Assembly: GCA_013298815.1 (NCBI GenBank)
Contig: JAAFJF010000029.1
Coordinates: 1-39,125, forward strand
DNA: 39,125 nucleotides
Direction of reading: 5' to 3'
Source: Polaromonas sp.
GTDB lineage: Bacteria > Pseudomonadota > Gammaproteobacteria > Burkholderiales > Burkholderiaceae_C
Both the position numbers and the translations under genes were made by a program. Below are positions 34,156 to 39,125 of this stretch, one piece after another (the stretch's first letter is position 1; every line of letters starts with the position of its first letter). The notes under the pieces are model-generated. The model saw only the letters and a list, made by a program, of their open reading frames with translations. It made no database searches and was not told where the DNA came from.

Positions 34156-37100
34156 TGAAGCACAAACAGAGCCTAATCATGACAAAAGCTATGTTCTCAA
34201 CTTTGTCAATCTCGCCGATGTTGCGTCATTTAGCCACTGGATTGTTGAGCCTTGCTGCGCTGTTTAGCGCGGTAAACGTAACCGCGCAAACCCTAACCGC
34301 GACCAGAAGTAGCAGCTTCACCTACAACGCGCAGGGCTTGCTGTTAACCGAGACGATAGAGCCGGATGACCCACAAAGCTGCCTGGTAACAACGTATGCC
34401 TACGACAGCTACGGCAACAAAGCCAGCATCAGCACACAAACCTGTGCCGGAGCCACAGGTAGCGCTATTGCCAGTGCTGCCACTCCCCGCACAGCCACAG
34501 CCAGCTACACCGCACAGACAATAACAGTAGCGGGAAGTAGCTACACCACCCCCGCTGGCTACTTCGCCACCAGCAACGCCAACGCATTGCTGCAAGCAGA
34601 AACCAAAGAATACGACCCCCGCTTTGGTGGCATCACCAAGCTTGTGGGTCCCAATGGCTTAGCCACCACCTGGCTCTATGACACCTTTGGCCGTAAAACC
34701 CGAGAAACCAGAGCCGACGGCACCTACACCACCTGGGTCTACAACCTGTGCACCGATGCTGGAGCCAGTTGCCCCGCACCCATAGCCGGCCAAACCTTGG
34801 TCAACAAACTGACAGAGGCCAGCTTCACTAGCGCCGCTGTCTCCCTCAGTCCCCCTAAAATCCAATACAGCGACGCCCTAGGCCGCACCATCCGCAGCCA
34901 AACCCTGAACTTTGCCGGCGCAACCATCGTTCAAGACAAAGAACACAACGCCCTAGGCCAACTGGTCCGCGCCAGCAACAGCTACAACCTAGCCACCCCA
35001 AGTGCCGCTGTTTGGACCACCCAAACCTACGACGCCATCGACCGCATGCTTACAGCCAGTGTGCCAGATGCTGCCGCCGTCGCCTTCAGCGTTGCCCCAT
35101 CACGTGACTGGGCCTGTATTGGTGTCGCCGGCACAGCCACCAGCTGCATGAGCTACAACGGCTTAACCACCGTCAGCACCAACAGCAAAGGCCAAAGCAA
35201 AACCACCACCAAAAACGCCTTTGGCCAAGTCGCCATCGTCGCAGACACCCAGAACAACACCGTCTATTACCGCTACGACGCCCTGGGCCAACTGCTACAA
35301 ACCAACGCAGCAGGGCAGGTCGCAGGTGCTCCGGCTACAGGCTCTATCACCACACTCACTTACAACCAGCGTGGTCAAAAGACAAGCATGGTCGACCCCG
35401 CCATGGGCAAATGGGACTACACCTACAACGTCTATGGTGAACTCGTCAGCCAGACCGACAGCCTAGGCAAAGCCACCACCATGGTGTACGACGTCTTGGG
35501 TCGCATGACCAAGCGCACCGAGCCCGACTTGGTCAGCGACTGGTATTTCGACAAAACCCTTGCTGGCGCGGCCTGCGGCAAGAGTGTCGGCAAACTGTGC
35601 GAAGCCAAAGCCGGCAACGGCTACAACCGTAAACACACCTATGACACCCTAGGCCGAGCCACCGTCACCTCAACCGTCTTAGACAGCGCCACCACGCCGG
35701 CGGCAGTCACCGTTGCCTACAACGCCACCACGGGACGAGTTGACAGCAAAACCTGGGGAGCCACCGGCTACCGAGCCAGCTACACCTACAACGCCGCTGG
35801 CTACATGACCGTGGTGACCGGTGCACCGACTACCGGCACTGCTGCCTACAAAACCGCGCAAACCCTGCGCCATGAAATCTTGGCTATCAACGACCAAGGC
35901 CAAATCACCAGCTACCGCACGGGTAATACGGCTGCCACCTACGTCACCACCAACAAAACCATAGACGCCAGCACTGGCCGCTTACTCTCCCAAACTGCCA
36001 CCACAGCAGGACAGGCGACTAATAGCGGCAACGTCGTCAACCAAAGCTACACCTACGACAGCCTAAGCAACCTCTTGACCCGCAACGACCTCTCCGCAGG
36101 TGTGGGCACTGCCGGTGTCGGTACCCAAGAGAGCTTCCAATACGACAACCTCAACCGCTTGACCATGAGCAGCTTCTACGGCGGTGCCATCACACCAGCC
36201 AAGCAAGTGCAAGTCATGTATGACGCCCGAGGCAACATCACCTACAAGAGCGATGTAGGCCGCTACTGGTACGACACAGCGCGTCCGAACCGCCTGACCA
36301 ACATCACCCTAGAGACCGCACCCGGTGCCACCATCACCTACACCGGTACCCGAGCTTTAAGCTACGCCTTTGATGACTACCTGCCTACAGCCCGAGTCGG
36401 TGCAAACAGCATCACCACCGGCAACGGCAACCTGATGTACACGGTCAGCCAAGACACCCCACAAAACAAACACACCGCGCGTTGGGAAAGCTACACCAGC
36501 TTCAACATGATCAACGACATCAAGTTTGGCACAGTCGGTGGCACAGTTGTTGCCCCAGGCACCAACACCGAAGCCACCACCTTGGCTGGCACCCCGGTTG
36601 AGAAGAGCCTGTCCTTCATCTACGGCCCCGAGCACCAACGCATCAAACAAGTCGCTGTCGGAGGCCCCAACCCAGGCACCACTTGGTACTTGAATGGTGA
36701 AGACAGCCTAGGGCTGACCTATGAGAAAGAACTCAAGGGAACAGGCATCACCGAACACAAACACTACCTGCAAGCCGGTGGAATAACGTTTGCCATGCAC
36801 ACCATGCGCGTCAAAACCGCAGGCGGCACGATAGCCGTACCAGCACTGCCTGCAGGCACAAATCCCTACAGCAGCGTCTACCTGCACCACGACCAGCTGG
36901 GCAGCATCGTCGCCATGACCAACACCTCAGGCGTGGTGGTAGAGAGATTGGCGTATGACCCATGGGGTAAGCGCAGATTCGCCAGTGGTGCAACCACAGG
37001 TAACCCAGATACCTTAGACGCCATCACAGGGGTCAACATAGACCGTGGCTTCACCATGCATGAGCATATTGATGAGATGGGGATCATCAATATGAATGGA

Positions 37101-38156
37101 CGGATTTATGATCCGCTGATTGGTCGGTTCATGAGTGCGGATCCGTATATTCAAGCGCCTTACAACCTCAAGAGTTTCAATCGGTATAGCTATGTTTGGA
37201 ATAATCCACTCAGACTTGTTGATTTGAATGGGTTTGAAACGACTGAAACGACTGAAACGACTACGGTGTATCCATCAGTCCCGAATGTAGATAATCCAAC
37301 TTTATGTACCAGCCCATGTACTGTATCAAATACGAGAGCTGATGGCACTAGAGATATCATCACCACTGGATGTGGGGATAGTTGCACTGGTACCTATACT
37401 CACCCTTATCCCGTTACTGATAATTCTGTAACGATACCAGTTCGCATCGTCACTTTGTCACCGTCATGCGACTCTGGCTGCTCTGGTCCCGGGACTAGAG
37501 GCACTTCAGGTGGTAATCCAGTTTCAGCACCCAATCCGGTCACAGCAACAGTTTCTGCAGTAAATATCGCCACAGGATCATTGCGGGGGCGAAAACCGCA
37601 ACCCGAAGGTGTGTCAGCTGCTGCGCCTTTTAAGCTGCCAGCTATGCCGAGATTTAATGTGCCAAAGACGGCAGATCAATTTTTTCGCAAGATGGCTCAT
37701 GACTTTACGCAAAACCACCAAGGCAAAGGCTATTTGATAGTGTCAGATAGGATGGCAGAATACATGGCTGGTTACGGTGCGGGGTATGATTTAACCTCGA
37801 TTGAGGGTAAAGCTGCAGGATTAGTCGTTATAGGGGTTGAGTTTGGATTACCTGGAGGTGCTGTAAAGAAAGCAGCTCCTGCGATCAAAGTAGGAGCTGC
37901 AGGCGGTGTGACAGCTGGAAAGAGGTTCCCCGAAGCAATTCGTGACGCAGCCAAAAGCGAGAATCCGCTTAGCATTTGTGTTTTTTGCCGCCGCGAAGGT
38001 GTGGCGACACAAGTCGATCACGCGATACCCAAAGCGCGAGGCGGTAACGCGACGCTGGAGAATGCTCAACTTGCTTGCCCTCACTGCAATGCTTCGAAAG
38101 GTGCGAGAGACTTCCCAGTCAATCCGCCTCCTGGCTATCGTGGCGAGTGGCCATAG
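34152..38156 (+). CDS. RHS-repeat protein with HNH nuclease toxin tip
   Basis: A 1334-residue protein, start ATG 34152 overlapping the previous stop (a TTG at 34140 is less likely). A signal sequence ends near NVTAQT. YD-repeats (RYDALGQLLQT, YDVLGRMTKR, YDNLNRLT) form the shell. The RHS core ends at GRIYDPLIGRFMSADPY and NRYSYVWNNPLRLVDLNGF. The unique tip ends in an HNH endonuclease: Cys1276/Cys1279, Asp1289-His1290, Asn1304, Cys1309/Cys1312 (CVFC, DHAIPKARGGN, CPHC). It would degrade DNA in a target cell. The DNA is GC-rich up to about 37057 and AT-richer afterwards, which marks the tip as a later acquisition. Confidence 0.93.
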   Translation: MMKHKQSLIMTKAMFSTLSISPMLRHLATGLLSLAALFSAVNVTAQTLTATRSSSFTYNAQGLLLTETIEPDDPQSCLVTTYAYDSYGNKASISTQTCAGATGSAIASAATPRTATASYTAQTITVAGSSYTTPAGYFATSNANALLQAETKEYDPRFGGITKLVGPNGLATTWLYDTFGRKTRETRADGTYTTWVYNLCTDAGASCPAPIAGQTLVNKLTEASFTSAAVSLSPPKIQYSDALGRTIRSQTLNFAGATIVQDKEHNALGQLVRASNSYNLATPSAAVWTTQTYDAIDRMLTASVPDAAAVAFSVAPSRDWACIGVAGTATSCMSYNGLTTVSTNSKGQSKTTTKNAFGQVAIVADTQNNTVYYRYDALGQLLQTNAAGQVAGAPATGSITTLTYNQRGQKTSMVDPAMGKWDYTYNVYGELVSQTDSLGKATTMVYDVLGRMTKRTEPDLVSDWYFDKTLAGAACGKSVGKLCEAKAGNGYNRKHTYDTLGRATVTSTVLDSATTPAAVTVAYNATTGRVDSKTWGATGYRASYTYNAAGYMTVVTGAPTTGTAAYKTAQTLRHEILAINDQGQITSYRTGNTAATYVTTNKTIDASTGRLLSQTATTAGQATNSGNVVNQSYTYDSLSNLLTRNDLSAGVGTAGVGTQESFQYDNLNRLTMSSFYGGAITPAKQVQVMYDARGNITYKSDVGRYWYDTARPNRLTNITLETAPGATITYTGTRALSYAFDDYLPTARVGANSITTGNGNLMYTVSQDTPQNKHTARWESYTSFNMINDIKFGTVGGTVVAPGTNTEATTLAGTPVEKSLSFIYGPEHQRIKQVAVGGPNPGTTWYLNGEDSLGLTYEKELKGTGITEHKHYLQAGGITFAMHTMRVKTAGGTIAVPALPAGTNPYSSVYLHHDQLGSIVAMTNTSGVVVERLAYDPWGKRRFASGATTGNPDTLDAITGVNIDRGFTMHEHIDEMGIINMNGRIYDPLIGRFMSADPYIQAPYNLKSFNRYSYVWNNPLRLVDLNGFETTETTETTTVYPSVPNVDNPTLCTSPCTVSNTRADGTRDIITTGCGDSCTGTYTHPYPVTDNSVTIPVRIVTLSPSCDSGCSGPGTRGTSGGNPVSAPNPVTATVSAVNIATGSLRGRKPQPEGVSAAAPFKLPAMPRFNVPKTADQFFRKMAHDFTQNHQGKGYLIVSDRMAEYMAGYGAGYDLTSIEGKAAGLVVIGVEFGLPGGAVKKAAPAIKVGAAGGVTAGKRFPEAIRDAAKSENPLSICVFCRREGVATQVDHAIPKARGGNATLENAQLACPHCNASKGARDFPVNPPPGYRGEWP
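34344..34470 (+). repeat. RHS 5' repeat, copy 1 (partner 38999-39125)
   Basis: 127 bases identical to the last 127 bases of the window; with mismatches the similarity starts near 34285. It encodes the first conserved RHS residues after the signal peptide (LTETIEPDDPQSCLVTTYAY). Confidence 0.95.
37058..37207 (+). repeat. RHS core end, copy 2 (partner 1-150)
   Basis: Nearly identical to the first 150 bases of the window, one difference at 37184. It marks the core-to-tip boundary of the RHS gene. Confidence 0.95.
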
Positions 38157-38179
38157 TCCCATTGGTAAACTTTAAGCTT

Positions 38180-38647
38180 ATGAAATATCAAATAACTGAA
38201 TTCGAAGCCACCCATTCTTCGCCTGTTTGGCGTGATCGCGCCAACTTCGTTTTTGCCGCCCATTTGGGTAAAAAAAATGGACATAACGAATGGGAGCAGC
38301 TATGGGGTGAAAAGGTAGCGCCTCAAAGATTTGTTCTTTGCTGCATACCCTTCTTCGTGCGCGATGTTGCACTGGGTGATGAGGTTGAGACCGATGCAGA
38401 CTTTGTTCTTCAACGGGTCGTGCGCCCATCTGGTCAAATGACTTTCCGAGTGTGGTTTGGTGACCAAGAGAATTCGACGCGCCAGAATTTGGTTAGTGAA
38501 ATCGAGGCTATGAAGTTGTCGTTGGAATGGTCGTCTGCGAATTTACTTGCACTCAGCGTCATGGAAGGAGAGTCTCAGCAATTGGCCGACTACTTGCAGC
38601 TTCGTGAAAATGAAGGCGTGTTGCAGTACGAAACGGGGCGCAGTTAA
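38180..38647 (+). CDS. DUF4265-type immunity protein for the HNH toxin
   Basis: A 155-residue cytoplasmic protein 23 bases behind the RHS gene. FVLCCIPFFVRDVALGDEVETD and VVRPSGQMTFRVWF follow the DUF4265 pattern, a family often found beside polymorphic toxins. It has no membrane segment or signal. It should bind and neutralise the HNH tip in the producing cell. I start it at ATG 38180; the longer open frame overlaps the toxin gene and is not needed. Confidence 0.75.
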   Translation: MKYQITEFEATHSSPVWRDRANFVFAAHLGKKNGHNEWEQLWGEKVAPQRFVLCCIPFFVRDVALGDEVETDADFVLQRVVRPSGQMTFRVWFGDQENSTRQNLVSEIEAMKLSLEWSSANLLALSVMEGESQQLADYLQLRENEGVLQYETGRS

Positions 38648-38670
38648 AGTGATTATTTGTAATATCACTT
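38647..38670 (+). terminator. weak hairpin after the immunity gene
   Basis: AAGTGAT and ATCACTT are perfect inverse complements with a ten-base loop, directly after the stop codon. A U-run is lacking, so termination efficiency is doubtful. Confidence 0.3.
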
Positions 38671-38689
38671 GATGCACATTTATTATAAA

Positions 38690-38821
38690 ACCCACAATAC
38701 CTTCGCCTCAATAGGCTGGATGGATACGGGGGAAATTATCGGTAAAATTGGTCGTTTTTGTGTATAAAAATGACTCTAGCCAGCATATTTATTGCCTAAA
38801 CTGCTATTAAAATTATAGTGA
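38690..38821 (+). promoter_or_regulatory. promoter region of the right-edge RHS gene, copy of 1600-1750
   Basis: TTGCCT (38792-38797), 16-bp spacer, TATAGT (38814-38819), preceded by ATTATCGGTAAA and TCTAGCCAGC as in the copy before the secretion operon. Here the ATG is 41 bases after the -10 box, so a normal leader of about 35 bases is expected. Confidence 0.65.
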
Positions 38822-38860
38822 ATTAAATTATATTGAAGTGCAAAAAACTGAATAAACAAG

Positions 38861-39125
38861 ATGAAATTCAATCATAAATATTCAGTAGGCATATTCGCTG
38901 CATTATTAACGTCATTATTATTCAGCACCCAAGCAAACGCCCAAGTATTAACCGCGACCCGCGTCAGCAGCTTCACCTACAACCCCCAAGGCTTGCTATT
39001 AACCGAGACGATAGAGCCGGATGACCCACAAAGCTGCCTGGTAACAACGTATGCCTACGACAGCTACGGCAACAAAGCCAGCATCAGCACACAAACCTGT
39101 GCCGGAGCCACAGGTAGCGCTATTG
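38861..39125 (+). CDS. RHS-repeat protein, N-terminal part (3' truncated by window edge)
   Basis: 88 codons are visible. A signal peptide MKFNHKYSVGIFAALL and so on ends at ANAQ, then the RHS N terminus nearly identical to the gene at 34152 (RVSSFTYNPQGLLLTETIE). The start is unambiguous, with the shared promoter element 41 bases upstream; a clear Shine-Dalgarno is missing. If the window closes into a circle, this is the N terminus of the protein that ends at 1057, about 1302 residues in all. Confidence 0.9.
   Translation, partial: MKFNHKYSVGIFAALLTSLLFSTQANAQVLTATRVSSFTYNPQGLLLTETIEPDDPQSCLVTTYAYDSYGNKASISTQTCAGATGSAI

Overview
The window looks like a betaproteobacterial (most likely Burkholderiales) plasmid or chromid. 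A divergent parB-parA / rep_3 initiator pair with an iteron-bearing origin between them is the layout of Burkholderiales megaplasmids, and the protein families agree. Base composition is mosaic: AT-leaning secretion, rep and par genes; GC-richer recombinase, dnaB and RHS cores. No rRNA, tRNA or CRISPR array was seen.

Layout. (1) 2-1539: 3' end of an RHS polymorphic-toxin gene and its candidate immunity gene. (2) 1756-10849: ten co-directional, mostly overlapping genes for a type II secretion / type IV pilus-like machine (PilO-, PilP/GspC-like, lipoprotein secretin, three pseudopilins, GspF, GspE, PilM- and PilN-like). No prepilin peptidase is present. (3) 10850-13279: relic DNA, an 11-bp iteron-like array, an operator-like inverted repeat, a ribbon-helix-helix (MobC-like) gene, an orphan VbhA-type antitoxin and a PPP-type phosphatase. 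(4) 13355-14604: a HEPN-MNT toxin-antitoxin pair with the decayed 5' end of a second MNT gene beside it. (5) 15179-18846: a three-gene ABC-3C-type defence system (DUF3732-like ATPase, middle component, large component with a nuclease-like N terminus). (6) 19213-26700: tyrosine recombinase, parB, parA, oriV, rep and a full dnaB. (7) 26806-29902: an OafA-type acyltransferase and a DUF4214-methyltransferase. (8) 30208-39125: SpvB/TcB-like protein, RHS protein ending in an HNH nuclease, DUF4265-type immunity protein, and the 5' end of a further RHS gene.

How the parts may work together. The RHS and SpvB-like proteins with visible N termini carry Sec-type signal peptides, as a type II-like machine requires of its substrates. 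The RHS gene at 38861 and the secretion operon at 1756 are preceded by the same promoter-like element. The two window edges share 127 bp (right) and 126 bp (left) of perfect identity with the intact internal RHS gene. They would join in frame through a missing copy of the RHS core, giving a circle of about 41.7 kb. In that circle everything from 30208 around to 10849 is one co-directional toxin / immunity / secretion locus. The most interesting hypothesis here is that this is a plasmid-borne type II-like secretion system dedicated to RHS toxins. The parts are seen in the sequence; the functional link and the circle are inference.
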